Of a DNA stretch of 64,000 nucleotides, positions 24,901 through 33,020 are shown piece by piece. The notes beneath the pieces are model-generated. The model ran no database searches, had not been told where the DNA came from, and saw nothing but the letters and a program-made list of their open reading frames with translations. Both the position numbers and the translations under genes were made by a program. Source of the DNA: a virus; IMG/VR virus record IMGVR_UViG_3300021960_000043, positions 1 to 64,000 of that record; one strand, 5' to 3'. Within the stretch, counting starts at the first letter, position 1; every line of letters starts with the position of its first letter.

Positions 24901-27321
24901 TTAGGTGTAGAAAATGGAATCATGTTAAGAAATCTAAGAGAGAAAAAATCAGACTTAAACGCTATACATGACATAGCAAGAGAACACATCATACCGGGTA
25001 TGAAAAAAGCAAACCCCGATGCTTTTCCTTTGGATAACCCATCTCAATTTTTAATTGATTCAGCACAAGCGTTACACGATGCTGAGTTATTTGCTTTACA
25101 CTCGGATGGTTCAATACATGGGAAAAATAGTTTAGGTTTGACCCATAATGAAATAGAGACTGATAGTATACAAACTAAATTGGGCCAATCACCACATCGT
25201 GATATGGCTCAAAGTGTTAGAGATAACGGCATAAATCTAGATTTAGAAAGAGAAGATAAAGATGAATATATTAATGAACTTTTTGAAGAACTAAGTATAC
25301 CTCCTTCAAATTACAATAAAAAAATAATAGAAGGAGTGTTACAATCAGGTAAAACACATCTTACTACTATGGGTAATTTATTAGCACAAGAAGAGCATGT
25401 TCCTAACCACGTTAAAGACCACAAAAGTATGATTGAACATTATGAAGAACAACTTAACCAATCTACATACGGTGAGGGTAGAAAAAACCTAGCATTAGAT
25501 AAAAGCCATCTTTTGAATCGTATGCCAGCAAGAAAACATTTGTTGTTAAGTCAAGCAACAAAAGATGAATTAGAACATTGGGGTTTGGATTATCACCAAT
25601 TACCAAGAAATATTTACGGTAATGAATCAAAAGGAACTAGTGTGAAAGATTCAGGTATACCTAGTAAAACTAAAAGATTCATGGATAGTTTAGTTAGTTA
25701 TGATGAGGGTGCATCTCCTGATATAGAAAATACCGAAGATGTAGGTAGAGTAACAAGAGATGAAGTAACTCATGGCTCAGATAAAATTAATTCTGTGCGT
25801 TCTAATGATGGTATAAACCCCTATCTATATTATTCTAGTAGTGCTCAAAAATTACACAATGGAAAAGTAATGTTTCCTCCAAGCACTAGTATGAATATAG
25901 ATAGAGATGGAAATGCACAATGGGGAAATAACACACAGCAGAGTTATATGATACCCGCTTCGGAAGAAGGTTTAGTTGCCATGCATGGAGAAAACACCAT
26001 ATCACAAATACAAGGTTTAGCAAATCAGCAGGGTTTAGACACTATGTATGTTAGTCCTACTAGTAATTTAGATAGAATTAGTCCTGAAAATCCTATAGGT
26101 GAAGCAGTCAACTATGAGACTATAGCCACTAGTTTTGATAAGATAACCAATAGTAGTCTATTGAAAAACTTACCAAAAGAAATGCCATTACTTGACCCTT
26201 ATCACAAAGTTTTCGATTATGAGAATGTGGAAGAGTTGAAAGGATTTACAGGAGATTGGGTTGTTGCTGCTATGGAAGTAGGTCAAAGAGTCAAAGTTAC
26301 TCGTAAGGGTACATTCATAGAAGTCAAGTCTAACGATGGGGATAAAATAGGTTTATCTGATTCTATGCGCACATCTATTAGAAAATTAGGAAGTAAAAAC
26401 TTCATTATGGATGGGGTTCTTAATGATAAAGGAATTACTATGATGGATTTGATGTATTATGATGACACCGATGTAACAGACATGGATGTAAGAGAAAGGA
26501 TGAAATTATTAAGAAGTCAATTTGATAGCCATGAAAATATTTTCATCCCTAGTCCTTCTACTCTAAGAATGACAGACGAAGATGGTTTAGAAGAAGCAAT
26601 AAAATATTTGAGAAGTGAAAATAAAGATTGTAAAATACTTATTAGAGATGCTAAATCAACTTATATGAAAGGGGAAGAAAAACATCCTAAGTGGATTTTA
26701 CTTACTAAATCTGATGATGACTTTCACATACCCTTTACTATGGAGTTAGAAGAAAATGTATTTATTATCAATTATGAACATGATATAGTTAAGTTTGATA
26801 TTGTTGATGAAGAACCTATCAACCCACGGGCCATATTAGGAGAGTTAAACAATAGCGACTATACATTAACTTTAACTAAAAGTTTAGAAAAGTATTGGCG
26901 ACCTGCATTTTACGAAATGGTGAAAGAAGAAAAAGATGAAGATGATACTGAAGATGATGAAGATGATGAAGTTATTTCAGACCGTAGAGCAGAAGTTATG
27001 GAACAAGAAAGTGCTGGAATATTAAAACCTAAGAAAGACCCTAATCTCTTACTCAAACCAAACATGATGAAAAATATTATAGAAATTATTGAAAGAAGCA
27101 TGGATGCTTTAGAAAAAGGGCATTTCCCAATGTCGGGTGGAAAAGGCTTAGGTATTGATGTTGGTAGTGATATAGAAAGTCCTAGAGGGCCGACTAAACT
27201 TACCAATGAGGCTTCTTTACCTGATTGGGATATGAAAGAAAGACCACAACAAGACCCTGAGAAACCTGAAAAGTACCCTAATAGGGAAAAGAAAGCATTG
27301 GAAACAAAAAGAACAGATTGA
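21907..27321 (+). CDS. 1,804-aa virion-type protein with degenerate DNA-ligase domain
   Basis: A giant hydrophilic protein. The first ~1,400 residues are helical, His/Lys/Glu-rich and not recognised. Residues ~1430-1600 follow the order of an ATP-dependent DNA ligase adenylation domain: GDWVVAAMEVGQRVKV (1449-1464, motif I place), FIMDGVLN (1499-1506, motif III), MMDLMYYDD with RERMKLLRSQF (IIIa), ILIRDAKSTYMKGEE (IV) and KWILLT (V). The adenylated Lys is replaced by Met1456, Asp of KxDG by Val1458 and Glu of motif III by Val1504, so it should be inactive. An acidic stretch (1680-1700) and a polar tail follow. GTG 21907 overlaps the previous stop; TTG 21916 is a good alternative because GGAGGTGA (21903-21910) lies five bases upstream of it. 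Confidence 0.7.
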   Translation: MNDLDSDQNIHLQARDNLLKSFIFAQEDIDHELNDYVLSVINLFNKGIYEENYIDRFFIDKSLLILKDEDVKRQILDLDRFKELEESLPLDGREQERRKKRESFKPTYEYMLSGRKTGHRDRLDFENEKTVQRPAKMYPAKHRWAGKHVVSDDMISRWPKSVTDSSSYRDNPFSNILHPLLKINSKHGYPEFVEKLKNYYLSSEDDTPLSQLHGEIEMRHNNYHKKNGDMVLDNKYLGDLSEHSEGHGALEHTLYERAYQKWIEDNRVSVDEMIKNGSTDKDVRNKHFEEAANKWTSDDYQEVEGSNLQDNRLYADIQKLINSGGFKESENARDYLLEYKNKGKYGEGEIEHYDKQKYPLGVLENHSHKLGWLGYNLGLEWLEPKDRSKVIEHLLEHRSDGKESHQSHVTLSDGVKLPMARLKRNAAKRAMPEMLWAIGSHDRALPNTKAHRENKEEIGDFDTDKRVHFFNTGMKETMVKTGKGDEQISLNESLLKNINDKLHKNMYDQEDFLENPAAEQGIKDANSLRFLPITDYEMQGVKENYQKGLRNAFKNQMFTDKMGQRLPLAEMKRVDAKILHAALKTFNRNVKNRRQTFHATSSIEDLKKHYAVEEGKHPIHELLGNSLDGSLIDAEHIESLEKRLEQGFSVGDTQKNVSNHLQPFTRIKGPTEESVDSDTATHFHKTKHGLEGLQNFWAHGFQRGGLSTSPETYMDFLHEMTINPEEPNQSLFGVKNEKSGIIDLHSNIAGLFGLINSETLPPYQKFAHTPKQVLSIHDSSQPKMKKRIRMDMPRNLKNHNISEHSRTPGVSHKIKNSEIGKLSHLGIGMADNGLHSNINPTARVGSTLGYTFDTTISSNSSGILRDSILRGIGHNPGDKDIATGRTKLGSPVSMYGLEDLFTEGKVPLPNIGDKSDFLQFMTDKNTFARSESEQMKTLNLDMEQIIEELNYSVLQEENNMGGLSEVEKEHLTDRYQELENQKLEIIRQMNNIDDSDTALGVENGIMLRNLREKKSDLNAIHDIAREHIIPGMKKANPDAFPLDNPSQFLIDSAQALHDAELFALHSDGSIHGKNSLGLTHNEIETDSIQTKLGQSPHRDMAQSVRDNGINLDLEREDKDEYINELFEELSIPPSNYNKKIIEGVLQSGKTHLTTMGNLLAQEEHVPNHVKDHKSMIEHYEEQLNQSTYGEGRKNLALDKSHLLNRMPARKHLLLSQATKDELEHWGLDYHQLPRNIYGNESKGTSVKDSGIPSKTKRFMDSLVSYDEGASPDIENTEDVGRVTRDEVTHGSDKINSVRSNDGINPYLYYSSSAQKLHNGKVMFPPSTSMNIDRDGNAQWGNNTQQSYMIPASEEGLVAMHGENTISQIQGLANQQGLDTMYVSPTSNLDRISPENPIGEAVNYETIATSFDKITNSSLLKNLPKEMPLLDPYHKVFDYENVEELKGFTGDWVVAAMEVGQRVKVTRKGTFIEVKSNDGDKIGLSDSMRTSIRKLGSKNFIMDGVLNDKGITMMDLMYYDDTDVTDMDVRERMKLLRSQFDSHENIFIPSPSTLRMTDEDGLEEAIKYLRSENKDCKILIRDAKSTYMKGEEKHPKWILLTKSDDDFHIPFTMELEENVFIINYEHDIVKFDIVDEEPINPRAILGELNNSDYTLTLTKSLEKYWRPAFYEMVKEEKDEDDTEDDEDDEVISDRRAEVMEQESAGILKPKKDPNLLLKPNMMKNIIEIIERSMDALEKGHFPMSGGKGLGIDVGSDIESPRGPTKLTNEASLPDWDMKERPQQDPEKPEKYPNREKKALETKRTD

Positions 27322-27333
27322 TTTCCGCTTCAT

Positions 27334-27342
27334 TCATATAGT
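27334..27342 (+). promoter_or_regulatory. TATA-like box before the protease/capsid block
   Basis: TCATATAGT sits in the short gap after the giant gene. Counting ~26 bp from its centre gives a start of transcription at 27364-27365, exactly the in-frame GTG that I prefer as the protease start. An internal late promoter here would raise expression of scaffold and capsid, the products needed in largest amounts. Confidence 0.4.
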
Positions 27343-27364
27343 ATTGCATTATACATTATGGTGT

Positions 27365-28753
27365 GTGTTATCCACAGCAAGCCTTTATGGTGATGATACA
27401 ATCACCTTGCTCAAAGCAGGGAATGATTTGGTAGTGGCAGGGTACGCAAGCGTAGAATTAGTAGATAAACAGGGGGATTTAATAACAAAAAACGCTTTGA
27501 AAGACGGATTCAAAAAGTTCATGACCGACCCAAAATACAGAAACGTACAATTAGCACACTCAAATATACAAGTCGGAGAAGTTATTCCAAATTACACAGA
27601 TAGCGAAGGGAGGGTATGGAAAAGCGAAGTTGATGATGTCGGAATGTTTGTAGTAATACAGTTACGTGATGACATCGAGAAAGCAAAAGAAGTTGCTGCT
27701 GAAATCAGAAAAGGAAAACTAAGAGGTTTTAGCATCGGTGGACAGGCATTCAAAAGAGTAAGAAAAAGTGACCCAAAACACGGCGACTACCAAGAAATCA
27801 GCAAACTAGAATTACACGAAATAACAATCTGTGAAAAAGGAATAAACCCTGAAGCAACATTTAGAATATTAAAACAAGATAAAACAAAGGAAGGAAATAA
27901 AATGACCGAAGAAAACGAAGATATGACGAAGCAATTGGGAGATGTTCTCTCTCGTCTAGAAGGCAGACTTGACGCTATGGAAAAAGGCTCTATGCCACCA
28001 GCACTCAAAGAAGCAATCGCAGACAAGAAAGAATCTTCTGAAAAGAAAGACGACAAAGAAAAGGCATCTGCTGATAAGAAAGATGAAGATAAAGACGATA
28101 AAGAAAAGTCTGAGTTTTCTGACGTTATCACATCAGATTACTTAGATTGGATGGAAAACACCCTAAAAAGCGGCGGTGTAGACATTGATGGTGCAAGAGC
28201 ACACTTCGATGACCTCAACAAAGCAAACTTAGGTTCAGACCTAAAAGACGATGGTGCGGAAAGATTCGCAGCACAAGTCAAAGGTCGAGTGCAAGAAAAT
28301 GGCGCACCTTCCACTAATGCTATTTCCCGTACAACAGGAAGTGGCGGAAAGAAAGATGTTAAGAAATCTGATTTCCTAACACCCGATTCAGTGAGTGATG
28401 CAGATGTAGAAGCAGCATATGAAGTCTACAAAGCAGCGGCTATGGAACAAGAGTTCCGTGGTTCTCTAGAATCAAGTTTTGCAAACCGATTTGCTAATGA
28501 AAGGCAAGAAGAAATTGCAAAAGCACAAGCACAACAATTTGATGCTCGCGGCCCACTTGATGAAGTAATGAAGGCTCTAAACTCTCTTAATGAGAGAATT
28601 GACGGTATGACTTCAGCAGACGGTACAACAACCATCGCTAAGAGTGCAAACACAACACCACAAGTAACTATTCCATCAACTCAGGACATGCACAAAATGT
28701 CATGGGATGAGGTTCATGCCTTAGCAGATAGGGCTTTTGATAGGGGAGAGTGA
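27365..28753 (+). CDS. Prohead protease fused to scaffold (XkdF/S78-type)
   Basis: 462 aa from the GTG at 27365; the frame is open to a TTG at 27344. Residues ~15-170 form a caudoviral prohead serine protease: GYASVELVDKQGDLI, His65 in LAHSN, Ser123 in GFSIGG, and HEITICEKGINPEA near the third catalytic site. Residues ~180-462 are a scaffold region, very charged (Lys/Glu/Asp/Ser), helical, ending in DMHKMSWDEVHALADRAF. The protease guides shell assembly, then degrades the scaffold and trims head proteins. Fusion of the two is known in several phages. It lies directly before the major capsid gene, five bases apart. Confidence 0.85.
   Translation: MLSTASLYGDDTITLLKAGNDLVVAGYASVELVDKQGDLITKNALKDGFKKFMTDPKYRNVQLAHSNIQVGEVIPNYTDSEGRVWKSEVDDVGMFVVIQLRDDIEKAKEVAAEIRKGKLRGFSIGGQAFKRVRKSDPKHGDYQEISKLELHEITICEKGINPEATFRILKQDKTKEGNKMTEENEDMTKQLGDVLSRLEGRLDAMEKGSMPPALKEAIADKKESSEKKDDKEKASADKKDEDKDDKEKSEFSDVITSDYLDWMENTLKSGGVDIDGARAHFDDLNKANLGSDLKDDGAERFAAQVKGRVQENGAPSTNAISRTTGSGGKKDVKKSDFLTPDSVSDADVEAAYEVYKAAAMEQEFRGSLESSFANRFANERQEEIAKAQAQQFDARGPLDEVMKALNSLNERIDGMTSADGTTTIAKSANTTPQVTIPSTQDMHKMSWDEVHALADRAFDRGE
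27902..28753 (+). CDS. Nested scaffold protein (internal start)
   Basis: An in-frame ATG at 27902 (Met180 of the fusion) follows AAGGA (27891-27895) at six bases spacing. It starts a 283-aa scaffold without the protease, exactly at the domain border. This mirrors the nested scaffold starts of phages such as lambda (Nu3 within C). The internal ribosome site is seen in the sequence; its use is inferred. Confidence 0.6.
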   Translation: MTEENEDMTKQLGDVLSRLEGRLDAMEKGSMPPALKEAIADKKESSEKKDDKEKASADKKDEDKDDKEKSEFSDVITSDYLDWMENTLKSGGVDIDGARAHFDDLNKANLGSDLKDDGAERFAAQVKGRVQENGAPSTNAISRTTGSGGKKDVKKSDFLTPDSVSDADVEAAYEVYKAAAMEQEFRGSLESSFANRFANERQEEIAKAQAQQFDARGPLDEVMKALNSLNERIDGMTSADGTTTIAKSANTTPQVTIPSTQDMHKMSWDEVHALADRAFDRGE

Positions 28754-28758
28754 ATTAA

Positions 28759-29931
28759 ATGGCAAGAGATTATGTACGCACAATAACAGATATGGAAAGA
28801 TACTACTATGGGGCAGGTAACTCAATGGGTTACTCCTACACAGGTAGTGAATTACTCAAGGCTGATAGCCCTATGCTATCAACTACCGCTGGTACTTACC
28901 AAGCAATCTACGGTAGAAAAGTATGGTCGCAACTGAACCAAGAGTTCAATGCGTTCTCTATACTACCTAAGAAACCGTGGGATAGAAGCGGATGGCGTGT
29001 TATTACTGCAAAGCCTAACGGCGGTGCTCTACATGGTGGAGTTGCAGAAAACGCAACATTACCTGAGACTGTAAAACCTACATTCCAACACATCGGTGCA
29101 AAACCTAAGACAATTGCTCATACATTCGATATGTCTGAAACAGCAATTTTCCTAGCAGACCGTGATGATGGTCTTGGAGACATCAGAGCAGTTCTGAAAG
29201 AAGAAATGGGTAAACACCACGCTGAAATGGTAAATAAAATGCTATTAGGCGATGTTGACACACCAGCAGCAAACAACTTCGAGTCATTAGACCGTATTAC
29301 TGCTGCTGACGCAGGTACAACAGGATTAACAGGATTGAAAACATCAAGCAGTGATGCACACGTTAGTGCTGCTGCTGACTTAGACATCTATTCAATTGAT
29401 AGAAGTGCTAACTCATGGAGTCACGCTGAAATGGATTGTGCTGCTGATACAGCAGATGCAAGCCGCAGAACTTTCAGCCTAGACCACTTAGATACGCTAT
29501 TCCAGCGTATTTGGGAACGTGGAGGAAACCCTAAGGTTATTCTAACAGGTTACGACACTCTAATGAGATTACAACAACTTCTACAATCACAACAGAGATT
29601 CATGGAAGAGAAGAGAGTTACCCCTACCTACAACGGTGTAAAGGGTGTACCCGGAATCGAAGCAGGTTTCATCGTAGCAACATACAACGGTGTACCAATC
29701 ATACCAACAAAGGATATGCCTGATGATGGTGGAATCAGCCGTCTATACTTCTTAGACACTGATTACATGTATTTCAGTACAGCAATACCGACTCAATACT
29801 TTGAGTCCGGTATCGAAACAGGCGACCCATTCGCAATTAACAGACTAGGACAGGAAGGACTTTACCGAACTATGGGTGAAGTATGGACTACTTTCTTTGG
29901 GGCGCAAGGCTCAGTGAGGGATTTAGTCTGA
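28759..29931 (+). CDS. Major capsid protein, HK97 fold
   Basis: 390 aa. It forms the icosahedral shell. The pattern fits HK97-type capsids: an N-terminal arm, KVWSQLNQEFNAFSILPKKP (E-loop/spine start), the conserved GGVAENATLPET, then LDTLFQRIWERGGNPKVILT (the spine helix and A-domain strand), and the C-terminal domain with IIPTKDMPD and SRLYFLDTDYMYF. Codons here end in C or G far more often than in surrounding genes, which fits very high expression. GGGGAG lies 10 bases upstream. No proteolytic delta domain is obvious. Placement after the protease/scaffold supports the call. Confidence 0.85.
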   Translation: MARDYVRTITDMERYYYGAGNSMGYSYTGSELLKADSPMLSTTAGTYQAIYGRKVWSQLNQEFNAFSILPKKPWDRSGWRVITAKPNGGALHGGVAENATLPETVKPTFQHIGAKPKTIAHTFDMSETAIFLADRDDGLGDIRAVLKEEMGKHHAEMVNKMLLGDVDTPAANNFESLDRITAADAGTTGLTGLKTSSSDAHVSAAADLDIYSIDRSANSWSHAEMDCAADTADASRRTFSLDHLDTLFQRIWERGGNPKVILTGYDTLMRLQQLLQSQQRFMEEKRVTPTYNGVKGVPGIEAGFIVATYNGVPIIPTKDMPDDGGISRLYFLDTDYMYFSTAIPTQYFESGIETGDPFAINRLGQEGLYRTMGEVWTTFFGAQGSVRDLV

Positions 29932-29968
29932 GATTCGTGGAGAATTGAAGATACAGGAGGAATAAGAT

Positions 29969-30373
29969 ATGGCAGATACATTAACAGTAACAGCAGCAGG
30001 TGGAAGCATGACAGCAACCTTAGTCGGTGCATGGGAACTTAGAGCAGGTTCTCATGACACCACTGAGTGGTTAGACGGGGCAGCAGATGTAGGTTATCCG
30101 GGCGGAGGTCCGGGTACATTCAATGCTTCAAACTCAGACGGTGCAAACGGATATGACGCAGCACCTAAGATGGCAATAATTACACTAGGAACAGTAGCAA
30201 ATACTGACACCGTGACATTAAGCGGTGGTGTAAGTGCAATACTTGGAGTGTTCGCTTCAAACGGTACAGCAGCAAGCGCACAAACATTAGCAACAACCAC
30301 TAGTGGTCTAGTAATTACAATGGCAACAAGCGGCGCAGTAACAGCCGGACAACTACTTGTACTATACAATTAA
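29969..30373 (+). CDS. Probable capsid decoration protein
   Basis: 134 aa, Thr/Ala/Gly/Val-rich and beta-stranded (DTLTVTAAGGSMTATLVGAW; TLSGGVSAILGVFASNGTAA), with almost no charged residues in the C-terminal half. This composition and the place right after the major capsid gene fit a shell-stabilising decoration protein. Ribosome site AGGAGG (29955-29960) is eight bases upstream, the strongest in the capsid block. Alternatively it could be a head fibre. Confidence 0.55.
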   Translation: MADTLTVTAAGGSMTATLVGAWELRAGSHDTTEWLDGAADVGYPGGGPGTFNASNSDGANGYDAAPKMAIITLGTVANTDTVTLSGGVSAILGVFASNGTAASAQTLATTTSGLVITMATSGAVTAGQLLVLYN

Positions 30374-30384
30374 GGTGGTTTTGA

Positions 30385-30789
30385 ATGCCTATTATAAGAT
30401 ACAATGGGCCTTCATTCTACGGTAGATGTCCTGACCCAAGAATGGCTGACTTCACTCGCGGAGAAGAGAAAGAAGTCAGTCAAACTTGGGTTGATGAATG
30501 GCGTAGAGTCATTGGAGAGCCTAAGTTCACTTTAATTGGTGATGAAGGTGTAACCGTAGACGCTGGTTTAGACGGCATCCCTGATGCTGGATGGAGAAAC
30601 AGTGACATAAAAGCATGGTTGACTGAAAGAAATGTAACAATTTCTAGAGGTTATACTACAAAGAGTGGTTTGCTTACATTAGTTGAGCAAACTCTAAACC
30701 CACCTGCCCCTACCCCTGTTGTAGAAGAGGCAGTTGAAGAAGCGGTTGAAGTACCGATAGAAACAGAAACATTAGAAAACGGAGAGTGA
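30385..30789 (+). CDS. Head-associated protein with HeH/LEM- or SAP-like segment
   Basis: 134 aa. The N-terminal half has MPIIRYNGPSFYGRCPDPRM and a conserved-looking DEWRRVIGEPKF. Residues ~68-108 (AGWRNSDIKAWLTERNVTIS followed by GYTTKSGLLTLVEQTL) form a two-helix module of the SAP/HeH/LEM type, which binds DNA. The C-terminus is an acidic Val/Glu/Pro tail. Small proteins with this arrangement follow capsid genes in many phages. A second such module is in the gene at 37409. Confidence 0.6.
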   Translation: MPIIRYNGPSFYGRCPDPRMADFTRGEEKEVSQTWVDEWRRVIGEPKFTLIGDEGVTVDAGLDGIPDAGWRNSDIKAWLTERNVTISRGYTTKSGLLTLVEQTLNPPAPTPVVEEAVEEAVEVPIETETLENGE

Positions 30790-30796
30790 AAATAAA

Positions 30797-31078
30797 ATGG
30801 CATTTACAAGTACACAAGATACAAGACCGCATTACATAGGCGACCTTATGATGGTAACAGGAACTTTCACTAATGGCGGAGGCGATACAGGTGGAAACAT
30901 TGACCTCTCTTCTATGCTTGCAACAATAGTGGGGGCTGGCGCAAATGCTGGCTCTTCTACTGCTGGCACAGGGGCGGGGGTTGACGGTGTTTTTACATTG
31001 ATTAACGGTTCAACATTAGTATTACAAACTGTAGCCGGACAAGACGGTACATGGTACGCATTTGGTCGCCGCAGTTAA
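30797..31078 (+). CDS. Small structural protein, decoration-like
   Basis: 93 aa, beta-rich and Gly/Thr-rich (MMVTGTFTNGGGDTGGNIDL; TLINGSTLVLQTVAGQDGTW). Comparable small proteins sit near capsid genes of marine phages and form head or tail decorations. Its GC-rich codon style matches the capsid genes, implying high expression. The start lies seven bases after the previous stop. Confidence 0.6.
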   Translation: MAFTSTQDTRPHYIGDLMMVTGTFTNGGGDTGGNIDLSSMLATIVGAGANAGSSTAGTGAGVDGVFTLINGSTLVLQTVAGQDGTWYAFGRRS

Positions 31079-31091
31079 GGCGGTGAAATAA

Positions 31092-31286
31092 ATGGTTAAA
31101 GCAATACAAGTTATTGGCCCATATAGCCCTAAGGAGTTTTCCGGGGCAGGTAATGACGGTGCTCTAAGCACTAGTATGACAACGGACATAGAAGCATTAA
31201 CAGGATATGTTAGTGCTAACATAATCTCCGTTGAACCTATAACAGTATTGGGTAATATATTTTTAGTGGTATATCAGAAAGAATGA
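31092..31286 (+). CDS. Small beta-rich structural protein
   Basis: 64 aa. MVKAIQVIGPYSPKEFSGAG is followed by two short hydrophobic strands (YVSANIISVEPITVLGNIFL). It resembles the preceding protein in size and style, and the two may be partners or diverged copies. A weak GGTGAA ribosome site is seen upstream. No family is recognised. Confidence 0.55.
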   Translation: MVKAIQVIGPYSPKEFSGAGNDGALSTSMTTDIEALTGYVSANIISVEPITVLGNIFLVVYQKE

Positions 31287-31302
31287 ATGGGTGGGATAAT
31301 GA

Positions 31303-31587
31303 ATGAGTTTTGGCTTAAAGCACTTAGATGTTGAAGATATAGAAAGACTTCAAAAACAAGGTGTGAGAGCAGAAGAGCATTACCATCCTAACATAGTTAC
31401 TGATGAAAAAAATCCTTTGAAGGGTGTTATCACTAAACAAAGAGCCAACGCTCAAAAAGCATCTGATGTACTAAATATCAAATCCGGTACTAGATGTACT
31501 CATTGTGGTATGCTTCATTTCATGTGGAGGGAAAATTGTGCTACTTGTAAGAAACCAATGAATTATAACTTAGGGGTGAAAGAATGA
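31303..31587 (+). CDS. Small zinc-ribbon protein
   Basis: 94 aa. The C-terminal part contains CTHCGMLHFMWRENCATC, a four-cysteine zinc ribbon. The N-terminal ~60 residues are charged and helical (LDVEDIERLQKQGVRAEEHY). The stop overlaps the next start (ATGA). Located between the capsid and connector genes, it may be a head-completion or assembly factor; this is inferred from position only. Confidence 0.6.
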   Translation: MSFGLKHLDVEDIERLQKQGVRAEEHYHPNIVTDEKNPLKGVITKQRANAQKASDVLNIKSGTRCTHCGMLHFMWRENCATCKKPMNYNLGVKE

Positions 31588-33011
31588 GTGATTTTTTTGA
31601 AGTTTTGAAAGCAAGACGTAAAAGAAAAGATTACTTATCTAGAAAGTACAAAAAAACATATGTCCACCATCCCGAAACAGGATTCAAAGGCACTGCGGGT
31701 CAATTTGCTAACAGACTAATGAATCAAAGGTTTGCAGAATTAGGTATAAATCCTAAAGATTTAACTAAAGAACAAAGAGAAAATTATCGAAAAAAGATAG
31801 AAAATGATATTCTAAATATACCTGATATGACCGACCACACGTTCAATGATTTTGGTCTAAAACAAATTGATAAACCTTCTAAAGAAGAAGAACCAATCAA
31901 GTATGTTTCACATGCTGATGGCTTCAAAGGTACTATAGGTCAAAGAGCCTTTAGAATGATTCAAGATGGTATCAAAGGGGGTATGGACATCCCTGAACAT
32001 CAAAAAGAAGCATTAAGACAAAACTTAGTCTTAGACATGCAACAAAACCCTGAAAAGCATGGGCTTACTGAGATAGTTGGGGCGAAGCGGTCTGACTTTA
32101 GGAAGCCAAAATCCAAAAAAACACCCCAAGCCGCTTCTACCCCACCAAAAATTGCACCAATTTTGCCAAAAGAACCTCAACAGTCTACTCCTGATGGTTT
32201 GAATATGCAAAAAGTTATGCAAGCGATGAAATTATTACAGGATAATAATTTACCTGTAACCGCGGAAAGCATAGAGGCTCTCTTACCACATCTACCTGAA
32301 CAAGACAGTTCACCTGTACAAAGTAGGTCAAATCAAAGTGGTAATCCATATCCTACGGGCTTGACTCCTGAGGGTAAGTTCCAACCACAAAGATTGGGCC
32401 TTTCTTTTAGAGGTGATGAAGTAGAAACACCAGCACAAAAAGAAAAGATGTTGGAATACTTTAGAAATAATCCTGATAAAAGAGTTCAACATAGAAGAGA
32501 AGGAGATGAGTCAGAACAATTTTTGGCTTCATTAATGAACAACATGAGTGCTGAAAGCGATGCAAAAACTGATTTTACTCAATACTTCCCTTCTAGATAT
32601 GATGAAGAAGGTTTAGTAGGTGCTGACACTAGAAGTGCAACTGATGATATGGATAGACCTGAGATACCTGATTATTTAGACCCTGTGAAAAATAAAAAGC
32701 GAATAGAAAATATAGAACGTCAACAAAAAATATTCGATGCTAAAAGTGGTATGACTGAAGAACAATTGAACCAACAAAGAGTTAAGACGATGGCAGCACT
32801 TCAGGGTAAAAAAGTTGCTGATGATGCGGCTAGAGAAAAAGCGATGGCAGATGAAACTAAACCAGCCGAGCAAATGACAATGGCTGATTGGGAGAACCGA
32901 TTAAAAATAAGTGCTGCGAATCCTACAGGCGCACCTCCACCAACATTGAATAGCAATTTTGATAATAATATGTTTGATGAAAACGGAAACTTGAAAGAAG
33001 AATACCAATGA
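31584..33011 (+). CDS. Charged helical protein with two internal repeats
   Basis: 475 aa. Residues ~30-82 (GFKGTAGQFANRLMNQRFAE and on) and ~112-155 (GFKGTIGQRAFRMIQDGIKG and on) are two copies of one helical unit. Each is followed by a short conserved helix pair (QRENYRKKIENDI; HQKEALRQNLVLDM). A Pro/Gln-rich linker and a long charged C-terminal half follow. No enzyme motif is visible. It lies between a zinc-ribbon gene and the connector gene, so it is probably a virion protein. Starts with an ATGA overlap. Confidence 0.6.
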   Translation: MSDFFEVLKARRKRKDYLSRKYKKTYVHHPETGFKGTAGQFANRLMNQRFAELGINPKDLTKEQRENYRKKIENDILNIPDMTDHTFNDFGLKQIDKPSKEEEPIKYVSHADGFKGTIGQRAFRMIQDGIKGGMDIPEHQKEALRQNLVLDMQQNPEKHGLTEIVGAKRSDFRKPKSKKTPQAASTPPKIAPILPKEPQQSTPDGLNMQKVMQAMKLLQDNNLPVTAESIEALLPHLPEQDSSPVQSRSNQSGNPYPTGLTPEGKFQPQRLGLSFRGDEVETPAQKEKMLEYFRNNPDKRVQHRREGDESEQFLASLMNNMSAESDAKTDFTQYFPSRYDEEGLVGADTRSATDDMDRPEIPDYLDPVKNKKRIENIERQQKIFDAKSGMTEEQLNQQRVKTMAALQGKKVADDAAREKAMADETKPAEQMTMADWENRLKISAANPTGAPPPTLNSNFDNNMFDENGNLKEEYQ

Positions 33012-33020
33012 GGATGAAAT

